From NCBI GenBank assembly GCA_023105745.1, contig JALGQZ010000016.1, forward strand, positions 26,715,154 to 26,779,153: a stretch of DNA of 64,000 bases, given 5' to 3'. A model generated the notes under the pieces. The model was not told the DNA's origin. It ran no database searches and saw nothing but the letters and a program-made list of their open reading frames with translations. Positions 24,927-35,898 of the stretch are shown one piece after another (the stretch's first letter is position 1; each line of letters opens with the position of its first letter). The position numbers and the translations under genes were made by a program. The DNA is from Austropuccinia psidii (Eukaryota; Basidiomycota; Pucciniomycetes; Pucciniales; Sphaerophragmiaceae).

Positions 24927-25001
24927 TTTGGGGGCCTGGCCGTGATATTTACTTAAAAGACCTTTAAAAATATTCTAATTGGGTTTATCCAATAATAAAT
25001 T
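24927..25001 (+). mobile_element. Truncated third Gyp-N internal region (75 bp)
   Basis: Matches the start of the Gyp-N leader (7603-7677) without change, including the primer-binding site at 24929-24946. Identity ends after AATAATAAATT; the next bases belong to the gag gene of Gyp-D. The array therefore broke within a third unit. Confidence 0.92.
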
Positions 25002-25227
25002 TTATGGGACAACTAGCTCAAGAAGTTTCCCCAAGGGACACATCCAGAGACCCATCCATGAAGGTCCTTTATTACTTTGAGTATACTTGATCTCATAAAT
25101 TAAGAGTATTTATTAAATCCTGTCAATTCATTTTCCTTAATGACCCAGAATAATTCCTCTATGACAGGGAAAATGTTCTTTACTAAACATCTTTTCTCAC
25201 TGGTAGAGCTTGAAAGTATATTGAAAC
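25002..25227 (+). pseudogene. gag: Gyp-D gag, N-terminal relic
   Basis: Reads MGQLAQEV...DPSMKV and then, with stops, FIKSCQFIFLNDPE and TSFLTGRA. This aligns to the Gyp-H capsid (TPSMKAPECFD; SFIQSCQLIFHNDPA; TSFLIGRDAKW) at 4880-5065. The gene is cut at 25227 by LTR-X1 and resumes at 26664 or just after the duplicated GAAAC. Confidence 0.8.
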
Positions 25228-26663
25228 TGTCAGCCTGTGACTCAAAACCAGACCACAAGCATGGTAGCCAAAATAACATAAACCAATGGTATAGCCAAGA
25301 TACCACCAAAGCATGGAGCTGAGCCAAATAAACTCAAAATTTATCAAAAGAAAGAGGAAACTCACCTTGTTCGTAAAATATAAGTCCCATCACCATAGGA
25401 CAAAGAATAACAAAGTTATTCCTACTCAAAGTTATTGCTGAGCATGAACCTTAATTTTCACCTCTCATCTAAAATCCAGAAGGAGAAGCTTAACCCCATC
25501 AAATGGGCATTCAAAATTAAGCTCTAAGCCAGAGCTATCCAATGGTACCAGCCAAATTGATCTAGCACCAATATTACTGGAGTTATGGTCAATTACAAGC
25601 CAAATAAGGGTGAACAAAACATTCACCTCTCATCTAACTTCTACAGTTTTAGTGTGAGATACTTGAAGTGGTTTTTTTTGGAAAGAGCACCATCAGGGCT
25701 ATCTGATGGTGTAATTCATTTCCCCATAGCTCAACTAGAACAAAGGTTATGGGGCAAATAAGCTCAATACAGCTTTTTGCCTATACCACGCAAATGTACA
25801 AAAATCTTGTACATGGGATAACTTTGCCATATTTAATGATACCCATATCAAATGAGCTACCATTGTATAGAGCACATACAGGGCTACTCACTGAACCAAT
25901 TTTGAGATTGATATCTCAAGAATTGACAAAGGTATGGCTGTTTTAAGGTCAGATTCCCACCTGCTGTCATATACAGCCTTACCATGGGATAATATCCCAT
26001 AATCATGAATATGAGGTGTCAAATAGACAAAGAAGCTTGTTTTTACCTCAATACCTCATATGTCAGTCAATACTGGGTTCCCATACAGTTTCTGTACAGC
26101 ATTCTACGCGTCATACACATCAGAACCAGGCTGTGAGGTCCCCAGATGAAAATTTTCACCCTGTATTGGTGAAAACTGCCCAGATGTGGTTTCAAAACCA
26201 CATCTGAGCCCAATACAGGTTATACAGGCTGTTTTCAAACCACAAGCCAGTACTAGAGGGTGAAAAATCTTCACTTCTTCTATGTGGAAAGGTCTAGCAC
26301 CCTTTCCACCCCATTTCAGGATAAAAAGGAGGCTTTTCACAGCCAGAATTGTTTCCTCATCCTGATCTTGAATATCCTATGTAGTAAGCTGTCAAAAACA
26401 GCTTTACTCTTGGGTAATAATCAGGGTATAATTATAATTTTAATTATTGTAGCTCTTATTATAGTAATCCAACTGGTAAGACTGCACCCAGGGTTCTCAA
26501 TAGTGCTCACCACCACTATTCTTCAATAGTAGAACCCTGTTATTATATTATAAACCTTTATATTAAATTAAAACTCTCATTTTGAAATTATTTCCACGTG
26601 TCACAGTCATAGTTTTAGTTGTAAATAGCCTAATTACTGCTTCAACATAGACTCCAGCTGACA
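25228..26663 (-). mobile_element. Solo LTR-X1 with GAAAC target-site duplication
   Basis: 1436 bp starting TGTCAG and ending CTGACA, flanked on both sides by GAAAC (25223-25227 and 26664-26668). It splits the Gyp-D gag frame cleanly. The same sequence occurs in the opposite direction at 32719-34135 and, partly, at 63470-64000. No internal region or second LTR is present, so it is a solo LTR left by recombination. A 12-bp-arm palindrome lies at 26181-26206 with further pairing outside it. Strand is given relative to the other two copies; the true transcription direction is not known. The short ORFs in it are chance. Confidence 0.88.
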
Positions 26664-27350
26664 GAAACTTACCTTCCAAATATCTCCAATGAAGACCCTT
26701 CCTACCTTGTTAATAACTGGAAAATATTTGGAAACAAGTTGTTAACTCTGTTTTGCAATCTCAATGAACTAAGTAAAGCTTACAAAGAGTTGTAAGCTCT
26801 CAGGATGAAGAAAAGTGGTCATGTTTCCTTGTAGATAGCTTATCTAAGAAGTTTAATGTCAAGAATTAGGGATCAGGGGGAAGGGCTTATATTCATGTTT
26901 ATAAAATCAGCTTTTCATAAAGGCTATTAGATTATTTGGCTTCTCATCTTGGCAATTTTGATGGCCTTCAAGAACTCATTAACATTACCTTAGAGTTATA
27001 TACCAGGTACCAGGAGAGGAAGAAGGAAAAGGCTAGTCAGAAAGAAAAGAGGCCTCAAGTCATTGGATCCAATCCCTGATTGCCTCCTCAAAACTCATCT
27101 TCCAAGAAGTTTCAGAATAAGAATAAGAATGGGAATAATTATCAAGCTTCAAAGGATAAGCCTCATGCTACTATCCTCAATCAGGAAAATTAATTAATTG
27201 GTTCTGAAAAGTAGGGGCGGATTAAAGAAAGCTTCTGCACCTATTGTGGTGGAAATAACACAATTGAAAAATGATTCAAGAGGCCTCAAAATTGGATTGG
27301 GCTATCAATAAGCTTTCCTAGAAAGCAAGGAAAAGCCTTAGTGGGAATCA
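26664..27350 (+). pseudogene. gag: Gyp-D gag, C-terminal relic with zinc knuckle
   Basis: After LTR-X1 the capsid continues (NEDPSYLVNNWKIFGNKLLTLF; ALRMKKSGHVSL) with several stops, through the region aligned to Gyp-H 5245-5600, to a CCHC-like knuckle near 27235 (CTYCGGNNTIEK, then a stop). No intact frame remains. Confidence 0.75.
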
Positions 27351-27439
27351 TGATGCTTTAATGGCTCCCACTTATTTCCTTCAAGAGAATAATTTTGAAG
27401 TCTAAATACTAGTGTCAAGAAATCTTAAAAATCTCTTTT

Positions 27440-30400
27440 TATCTCATCTCTGTGACATTTTCATGGTATTATAATTAATTCTGGTGCTAAAAACTCTTTC
27501 ATTGCAAAGAATCTTGTTCCCAAGTACTCATTTACTATTTCAGAGCTCCCTGAAAAGATTCCTCTTTTCATCTTGAATTCAAGTCAATCCACTTCCTTTT
27601 TCATCAGAAATTATACCAAGTGAGTTGCTTAATTGCCTTCTTTCCAAAGCTTTGAATGGGTATTTTTTAGCATAGAATCCCCAAGGGAGAATACCTCATA
27701 TTGGGATATGACTTCCTCTACAATTTTAATTCAGATATTCATTCAAGAGCTGGATTGATTATCTATGACCTCAGTCACCAGGATTCTAATGGTGTTACAC
27801 CTTCTTTTAGTTGTTACTCTGCCACTGCTTTCAACAATGAGGCTCTGTCTTGTGAAATTAAGACACCTTCCCTTCCGTCTCCTGTCCATATTCCTCTCAT
27901 AAGTTCCTCTCAGTAATGACTTACATCAAGAGATGAAGTCTCCAAAGAGATAAAGGATTTTGGAGAAGATGTTGCTATATCTTCACTTCATTTCTTCCAA
28001 GGGGATATGGACCTTCCTCTCTTGTCCTTTAATGCATCCTTGGAAGAGCAGTGGTATGAGGAGGAAGATCTGAAAGAAATCTAAATTATGCTCAAGGTAG
28101 TCCCTTATCACAAATATTTGTATATGTTTTACAAGGTGATAGCAGAGAAACTTCCTCCACAAAGTTCCCGTGATCATCATATAAAAATGGAGGGGTCTCT
28201 ACCTTCAGTTTGTTTTATCTATTCTTTATTAAGTCTTTATTCAGAAACACTATGGAATTAAATTTTAAAGAATTTAAAGAAAGGTTTCATTAGGAAACGC
28301 TCCTCATAAAAAGGAGCACCTGTCCTTTTGATTAAGGAAAATGATGGTGGACTTTTCTTGTGCGTTGACTACCAAAAGTTAAATGCTGTTACTAGGAAGA
28401 ATGGGTAACCTGTTATTTCAATGAGCCAGCTTCTTACTGTCTTGAGATTTTCTACTACCTTCTCTAAGATAGACTTTAATGGTTCTCATCCTCTCACAAG
28501 AATTAAAGTGGGGGGAGATCATTTAACTGCCCTTAGAACCAAATATGGTAGCTTGATTATTCGGTCATGCCATTTGGCCTGATCAATGCTCCTTTTTTGC
28601 TCAAACGTCTTGTGAATAATATCTTTGCAGATTTTTTTGAATGTGTTTTTAGTAGTTTATTTAGATGATATTATGGTTTTCTGGAGTTCTGAGGAGGAAC
28701 ATTTCAAACATATGGCCTCTGTCCTCCAAAGACTCAGGCAAAATAAGCTGTTTTATAAATCCTCCAAGTGTGTATCCCATGCATAAAATGTGGAATACCT
28801 TGGCTATGTTGTTTCAAGAGATGGCCTCAAGATGCAATATGAAACATTTGAAAAAGTCCTCAATTTGCCATATCCTAGAAACATCAAGGAACTTCAGTTT
28901 TCTCTTGACTTTTCCAGCTTCTATCATTGTTCTCCAAAAAATCACTACTCTCACTTCCCTTCTCAAAAAATATAATCCTTTCACCTTCAATGAAAACTCT
29001 CCTAGTCAGTTGCAGTTACTCAAAGAAGCTTTCATCACTTTTCCTATCCTATCCCACTTTAATCCTTCTCTGCCTACTATTGTAGAGACTTATTCTTTTT
29101 ATTGTGCCTTGGCTGCTGTACTGAGTCAGTTAAATGACTCAAGGAAGCATCCCATTGTTTTCCATAGTCTCAAGCTCCTCCCAGCTATGCTTAACTATGA
29201 AGCTCATGACAAGGAACTCCTTGGCATAGTTTGGGCTTCCAACTTCTGGAGAGCCTTTCTCCTTTCTATTTACAGTATTTCTAAAGTCTTTAAAGACCAC
29301 TATTTGCTTTATTATTTTATGACATCTAAAGTTATTAATTGCCATCAAGCCTGTTTGGCTTAATTTCTCTCTGAATTTCACTTCTCTATCACTTACCATC
29401 CAGGGACGCTGGCCACATTACCAGATGCCTTGTAATTTCAGCAAAATGTGTACCCTGAAAGTTTGGTGGACTTTATTGTGAAAAATACTCAAAGTTTTCA
29501 TCACATTCACAAGAAAGAGGAAATTCCAACATCAATATTATAAGTCAAAGCTTCAGTTTTCCCAGATTTAGTGGATGAGATTCAAAAAGAAGTATGGAAA
29601 TGCAGTCAATATAAATAAAAACTTAAGCAATTAGGGAGATTTTCCGAATTCTACATTATTCTCTTCAATTTCAACAAAAATTGCTTTTATTCAGATATAG
29701 AGTAGTCATTTCAAGAATTAAAGCAATAAAATTGGAAATTCTTCAAATGTGTAATGACTTGCCATTTTCTGGCCATTCTAGCCAAGAAAAGACCCTAAAG
29801 CTCATCAAGATGTATTTCTATTGGGCTAGCATAAATCAATTCATTAAAGACTCTGTGTCCTCATTTAACAAATGATTGGGAAACAAGAACATCCACCATA
29901 AGAAGATTTGATCACTCAAGCCTCTTCAAATTCCATCTTCTCCTTTCAATTAATTATTAATGGAATTAATTTCTCAATTTTGATCCAATTTTGGTAGTTG
30001 TGGAAGGATTGTCAAAAATGGCAATACTCATACCAACTTATGCAATAATCACTGACTTGGAATTAGCTCAAATATCTCTTAACCAGGGCATTTACAAGAA
30101 TTTACTTCCATTCTGTATTGTTAGTGATAGAGGTGTCTTATTTGTTTCATCATTCTGGACCAATTTATGTCATCAGCTCAAGATATCAAGAGATCTTTCA
30201 ACTGCCTCTCACACTGAAACAGATGTAAATACAGCAAGGTTGAAACATATTTTAGAAAAGGATATTTGGATGTATTTCAGTCATCATAAAGATGAATGGA
30301 CACCTGGCCCCCTCTGGTTGAAGTTTTGTACAAGAATGCAGAACATTCATCAGGAAAAAAATTACCATTTTGCACTATTTATGGAAGAAATCCAAGCTTT

Positions 30401-30960
30401 GACTCAATCAATATTTCTCAAGACAAACCTTCTGGAAAGGTATCAACAAAACTCCAATCAATACAGAATGTTTTTAAAGAAGAATCAGAGTCATCAATCA
30501 AGCATTGTAAGAATTATGTAGATAGAAAGAGGTTTATTCCACCTGATTTTTAACCTTGGGAGAAAGTATAGCTATCCTCAATAAACATAAAGATTACTGG
30601 ACCCATAAAAAAGCTCTCAAAAGAATTTTTGATACCCTTTGTAGTTCTTGAGAAGGTTGGAAGCCATTCATATCACCTCAATTTGCCTCAACAATGGAAT
30701 TAAATTCACCCTGTTTTTCATGTGACCTTATTGAAACCTGTCAATAATTTTACTATCTCAAATCAACATCAATTTCTACAACCACCAGTTCTAGTAGAGG
30801 AGAAAGGAGAATGGAAATTTTCTCATCTTCTAGACTCTAAACTCAAAGGAGGTAAAGCATGGTATATTTTACAGTGGAAAGGCTTTTGGTAAAGCCCCAG
30901 AAAGAACCACTTGGGTTACAGCTTCAAGACTTAATAGCTGAGACCTTGTCAATGATTTCT
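27440..30960 (+). pseudogene. pol: Gyp-D pol relic: protease, RT, RNase H, integrase, chromodomain
   Basis: The protease active site near 27475 reads INSGAKNSF, so the catalytic Asp is Asn. The RT centre retains YLDD at 28658-28669 but the surrounding frame is broken by stops and slips. The RNase H segment at about 29040-29260 has Tyr where the first Asp should be (VETYSFYCALAAVLSQL). Integrase is readable at 29991-30521 (VSDRGVLFVSSFWTNL), and a chromodomain remnant (KAWYILQWKGF) lies near 30850-30890. Each domain has its Gyp-H counterpart in the same order. Inactive. Confidence 0.8.
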
Positions 30961-31600
30961 ACTCACTTTATCCTGACAATCCTGGCGCAAATACCTCAAT
31001 ATTTTGGTCTATGGTTCTTGGAAGGGATTTTATTTTATTAAAGTAAGTTCCTCTCCTGGAATGCACCTTTCAGAGGGCATTCTACAAAATTGTTTGTAAT
31101 CATAACCTTTCCCACTTTGTGACTACTTGTAAAATCCTTTGGAAGGACTCAGGAGGCCTTGAAACAATGCTACCCTCAGTTTGAACCTTTCAAATGAAGA
31201 TATGGCCAAACTTCTTTCTCTTATTTTCTTCATATTTTTATGCTAATAATGGTGGTTCAAGTGATTTTTTACATCAAGTTACCATTTATGGAAAATTTGT
31301 TCTTAATGTTCGTTGGTGGGTGGTGGAAGTTTTCAAAGTGAATTCCATCTCCTGGTATGCATCTCTGAGTGTCTCTAATTTCTATAAAACAGAAACTTGG
31401 CCACTGTGAGAAACAAATGCTTTGTTTTATCTTTTCAGGAAAATTATGGACAAAATTAAGCAACTCACTGCAAGAAGGACACCTCTCAGGAAGGTTTTTT
31501 TTATCTTTTTCTTCTTATTTTATTTATTTTAATTTTATAATTCTATGCTTCATTTCTTTTATTTAACAGAAAAAAGCATCCCCTCCCTTATCATGTTTTG
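30961..31600 (+). other. Gyp-D 3' region with degenerate tandem repeats
   Basis: No coding signal. A motif close to TTCCTCTCCTGGAATGCACC occurs near 31050 and again in weaker form near 31345, each followed 60-70 bp later by a sequence like CCACTTTGTGA. The same paired arrangement is seen in Gyp-H at 60790-61180. Sequence continuity with Gyp-D ends near 31600. Confidence 0.5.
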
Positions 31601-31659
31601 GGAGGTTCTATTTTATTCCTTGTATCAGTAAGGAGTAAGGATAAAGAAAAAACTAAACA

Positions 31660-32570
31660 AAAAAATACAACAAGCTATTTATATCTACCCAAATCATTAA
31701 TGAACTCATCAGCATACCACAAACCTTTTCCAGCCATCTCTTCTGAAGCAGTCCCAGAAATCATTCTGTTATTTTCATACACTATCATATCTCTACTATC
31801 TATTTCAACCCTCCTGAAAGGCCTTTTCATATAATCTTGAGCCTCACTACCCACATTTTAATCCTCTCTGGTAGCCCTTAGAGTTCAATTCTCTCTTCTT
31901 TGAAAAACTTGGGCAGCTGGGAATGGTAATGGTAATATTTCAACTCTACTACAGTTGGAGGTGCTAGCCACAGGCTGCAAGTTAGTGGATGGATGCTTTG
32001 GTTATGGTCTGGATTAAATAACTTGAGTTGGACATATTGAGAAAGCTAAGGCAGGTGGCCTGGTGCCTTATAGATTGGGTGAAGGCTGGGGAATAGCATT
32101 TGGGAGAGTTGAAAGCCTGGGTTGGAAATTTCTTGGAGTACTTGGGATAATGTTACTATGGATGTTTGTGGAAGATGGTTGGGAAGGAGAGGAACTTTGT
32201 AGTTGGCCACTGACTTTATTGATAACCTGAACCTATTTACAATCCAATTCATCACTACCTCCACCATCAAGATTGGTTGTAAAATTAGAAATCCTTCTGA
32301 TCCTCTTCATTATTCCTTGGTTGTTGATCCTGGAGATGGGAGCCTCTGAGCTTGAGTAAATTGGCCTCCCACCAGTGGGAATATACCCTCAAGCATTGGT
32401 CCATCTTTCAATATCTCTCTGCCTGGATCCAGCCACAAAATCGAGTCCTCAGTACAATTTAAATATCCAGAAGTGGAATAAGGGATGTGGGCCTTGGAAA
32501 TTGGAAGCTCCACTCCATAAGTCCCATCTTTCTTGCTCCAAATGAACCTCCTCACAGTCAAAGTTGGCAC
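31660..32570 (-). pseudogene. Gag-like ORF relic of another LTR element, reverse strand
   Basis: Read on the minus strand from 32570: an 86-codon open part (RFIWSKKDGTYGVELPISKA; PLVGGQFTQ) slips frame near 32310 and continues as PISRINNQG, GSDELD, SPSQPSSTN, PSTPRNFQP and LQPVASTS, down to SGTASEEMAG and WYADEFINDL near 31670. I recall proteins of this layout as common repeat-encoded ORFs of Austropuccinia; I take it as the N-terminal gag-like ORF of a further family. Several stops and at least one slip. It was inserted in, or joined to, the Gyp-D 3' region. Confidence 0.55.
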
Positions 32571-32718
32571 CCTGGAAAATGGAAGGGCTTCTTCTCAATT
32601 AATACGTGGTGGAATTTTAAAGATCTTGGATTTAAATGTTGAAAACAATTCTTTCCCTTCTTCAAGAATTCAGTTCAGGCAGGGTTGAAGAATTCAGCTG
32701 CCTTATATCCATCATAAA
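32571..32718. other. Spacer before LTR-X2
   Basis: Probably 5' untranslated or flanking part of the reverse gag-like relic. The last five bases, ATAAA, form the left half of the LTR-X2 duplication. Confidence 0.4.
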
Positions 32719-34135
32719 TGTCAGGCTGAGTCTATGATAGAGTAAAAAAAATAGTAGATACAACTCTAACTCTGACTGTGATATGGAATAAATTAGTAAA
32801 AAGGGGTTTTAGAATGATATTTAAGGGCTTTACTAAGGGATTTTAGTGGTGGCGAGTGCTGCTGAAAGCCCTGGGATCAATAATTATCTGTTGGTTTACA
32901 ATAATAACTACTACAATACTTAAGATTAGAAGTATACCTGATTGTTTTCCAAGAGCATAACTGTTTTGGACAGTCGTACTATGTAGGAATTTGAGATGAG
33001 GATGGGGAAAGCTTTTCTGGTGGGGAAAAGGCCTCCTTTTATCCTAAAATGGGGTGGAATGGTCCTCTAGACCATCCACCTAGAGTAAGTGAAGGGTTTC
33101 TCACTTCAGAGTACTGGCTTGTGGCTTCCTCAAAGCCTGTATACACTGTATTGGGCTCAGATGTGGTTTTGAAACCACATCTGGGCAGTTTTCACCAACA
33201 CAGGGTGAAAATTTTCATCTGGAGACCACACAGCCCTCTTCTGACATTTATGGCGTGTAGAATTCTGTACAGAACCTGTATGCGCCCCAGTATTGCGTGA
33301 ACTGTGGGGTATTGAAGTATAAACAGGCTTCTTTGTCCATTTGACACATCATAATCATGGTTATGGGATATTATCCCACAGTAAAGGTGTATTGGCCCAA
33401 TTGTGTGATTTCAACCTTAAAGCTGCTATAACTTTGTCAGTTTTTGAGATATTGAGCTCAAAGCTAATTCATTGTGTAGCCCTGAATGAGATCTACACAA
33501 TGGTACCTCATTTGGTATGGGTAACATTAAATGTGGCAAAGTTATGCCATGTACAAATTTTCTTTTTCATATATATGATTTTCTCAATATCTGTATGGAG
33601 CTTGTTTGCTCCATAACGTTTTTTCTAGATGAGATATGGATAAGTGAAAGGCACCATCAGATAGCCCTTATTGTTCTCTTCTCAAAAAGATCCCACTTTA
33701 GGTATCCCACACTAAAACTGTGGAAGCTAGATGAGATGTGAATATTTCATTCAGCCTTATTTGACCTCATTTTGGCCATAACTCCTGTAATTTCGATTCT
33801 AGCTCAGTCTGGCTAGTACCATTTGATAGCCCTGACTTAGAGATTCAACTTGAATACCCATTTTATGGGGTCAAGTCTCTTCCTCTGAATTTTGGATGAG
33901 AGGTGAAAAATAAGGTTTATGCTCAGAAACAACTTTGAGCAGGAATAACTTTGTTATTCCTTTTCCTATGATGGTGGTACGTATGTATTTGGAAAGTGGT
34001 GGGGTTCCTCTTTCCTTTGATACTTTTTGAGCTGATTTGGCTGAGGTACATGCTTTGGTGGTATCTTGGCTTTACCATTGGTTTATGGTATTTGGATGTT
34101 ATGCTTGTGCTCTGATTTTGGGTCACAGACTGAAA
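32719..34135 (+). mobile_element. Solo LTR-X2
   Basis: About 1417 bp, TGTCAG at the left and CTGAAA (decayed CTGACA) at the right. It aligns along its whole length, in inverse orientation, to LTR-X1. Flanks ATAAA (32714-32718) and ATGAA (34136-34140) are a target-site duplication with one mismatch. The palindrome of X1 is conserved at about 33165-33190. X1 and X2 together form a large imperfect inverted repeat around Gyp-D pol, but each has its own target duplication, so they are two insertions. Confidence 0.82.
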
Positions 34136-35158
34136 ATGAACTTGAGCTGAACCAACAAAGCCAGAAGAAGCTATTTACTAAGGTTATTATAATTGACTGT
34201 AGACTCCAGAATCATGAAGGACAGAAAGGGAATATTCAGTGAGTGGAGTCAGTTTTGAACTTATTTCTAGAGTCAAGAGCAAGGAAAATTAATTTACATC
34301 AGAAAAAAAGTTCAAGATTTATCCAGAAATCTGAAAATCTTGAACCTTAACAGCCATTATTGCCCCCCTCAAAGACCCCAAAATGGGTCCCACAGTGTTC
34401 TTGGGACCCCCTCTCATTAGGCCAGGACCTTACCATCAACTCTGAGAAAGGTGCCTCTTTTTTGGCCCTGGATATCTCCCATGGGTTCAGGTATATGGGG
34501 GAAAATTACCATTTTTTGGGTCTTTGGACCCCCTGAAACCTCACCAAATTGGGGTCCAGGGCGGCTTCCATAACCCCTATGGACCATGGCATATAAGCTG
34601 GAAATTAGGGGTAGTGGGCCATAAAGGTGCACAATGTCCAGGAATAGCTCAAGCCTCCATGAACCCCATGGAAGCCAGAAACCAATAAAATGGCCAATAT
34701 GGCCTTAAAAGCTATTTGGGGATAATAACCCATGCCATCAAGACTTCAAAATAAGCTATAATTTAACATTTCTTCAAACTTTTTCCACCCATTCAGGTAT
34801 GGCCATTTCAAGAAGAATGACTTTCATATAGTCATTTTTGAGAAATTTTCAAGCTTAAAACAGCCACAGCATCCTTTTTGTGATCTTGCCGAAGGAAAAT
34901 CTAAAGATGGTGGTTTTGGAAAAAAAATTACTGAAGACCAAGAAATCGGCTCAAAAGGAGGAAGACTTATCATTATGAATGGTTGAATGGTTTTCAAATA
35001 AAAGAAAGAGGGAAGATAGAAGATCTGCAGGATAATTATGAAGGGTAAAAGAAATTAAAATATAAAGATTTTGAAAAAATTTGGGGAAAATGGGATGACA
35101 CTCAGGAGTAGTGGTATATTATGGTTTTCAGGAGCCTCACAGTTTTAAGGGGGAATAA
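34136..35158. other. Non-coding remnant ending in Gyp-D polypurine tract
   Basis: No supported ORF. The last part (from about 34880) resembles the end of the Gyp-H 3' region and ends in AAGGGGGAATAA (35147-35158) directly before an LTR start, as a polypurine tract should. The stretch 34330-34700 is GC-richer (runs of CCC and GGG) and may be LTR or leader of the element that supplied the reverse gag relic. Confidence 0.45.
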
Positions 35159-35898
35159 TGTCACAGCCACTACCAGGGGTGAAGGGAGTTCAACCTTAAA
35201 CCCAATAAAACTCACCAAATCAGAAAATCCTTGCTTTGAATGAATATTCAGTTTCACCAATCTTCATTTGGAATGCTCATATAGTTGGATTCACCAATAC
35301 AACCTGTCACCACTTGTACAGGCTGGACTCACCAAATACAGTTTTGGGATCACAAGCCTGGAACTGTATGATCACCCAGCTTCGCCAAACCTCCTTTACA
35401 GACCCTGTAAATCCATAAAGGGCTTGTATTGTCCAAATTAATTCAACCAAGTAATATTCTCAGGAAACCTCACTCTTTGAATCGGGGCTGGTGGATTCTC
35501 ATACATACCTTCCCCTCTTCCTCCCTCTGGGTACTTTTCCCCAGTTGGTTGATATCTCAGAATTATTTCTAATAGCTGTTTATTATTACTTATTGTAATA
35601 TTATATTTATCAATTCCAAGTTAGTATTTTCATCTTTCCTCACCTGTTTATTAGAGTTGTGGTGGCCATATCCTTATTAACCCTTCTCTTTCCTTATGTC
35701 AGGCTGAAATGGTGGACTTGGACTTCTTTGTGGTTGACTCCTTTATTCATTACTGCTGATTATTTCTTCTGTTTGTTGTATTATTTTGTTATTAGAAATC
35801 TTATTTCATTTACACTATTTAAGTGTTTCCTCTTATCCATTCTGAGCCCTCTACAAGTGAGTTCCAGACCCTCTTCTCTTGAAAGAGTGCCTGTGACA
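35159..35898 (+). repeat. Gyp-D 3' LTR (short, Gyp-H-like)
   Basis: Starts TGTCACAGCC after the polypurine tract and ends CCTGTGACA, 740 bp. Its last 250 bp align with the Gyp-H LTR end (GGTGGCCATATCCTT; GTGAGTTCC), and CTTTTCCCCAGTT is shared in mid-LTR. About half the length of the Gyp-H LTR; the GGCC-dense first part of Gyp-H is not present. Confidence 0.75.

Larger units (their letters stand above)
5607..25001 (+). mobile_element. Gyp-N tandem array: LTR-int-LTR-int-LTR-partial int
   Basis: A chromodomain Ty3/Gypsy (chromovirus) element is present as two complete units sharing the central LTR, plus 75 bp of a third internal region. The left target-site duplication GAGGG is at 5602-5606. 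There is no matching GAGGG on the right, because the array stops inside an internal region at 25001. Internal regions repeat at a spacing of 8662 bp (LTR 2025 plus internal 6637). The two internal regions differ by only a handful of bases. This is not a simple insertion product; LTR-mediated unequal exchange explains it best. Confidence 0.92.
25002..35898 (+). mobile_element. Gyp-D, decayed Gyp-H-like element, 5' truncated
   Basis: Gag, protease, RT, RNase H, integrase, chromodomain and 3' LTR can be followed in order on the plus strand, all with many stops and frame slips. It is clearly related to Gyp-H (for example the segments at 27941-28020 and 57721-57790 align at roughly 80% by eye), so both descend from one chromovirus lineage. 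The 5' LTR and start of gag are missing. It is interrupted by solo LTR-X1, by a minus-strand gag relic and by solo LTR-X2. Gyp-D is older than those insertions. Confidence 0.8.

Noticed and set aside
25228..34135. A giant inverted-repeat transposon bounded by LTR-X1 and LTR-X2
   Set aside because: Each LTR-X copy has its own 5-bp target duplication, so they are two separate insertions.
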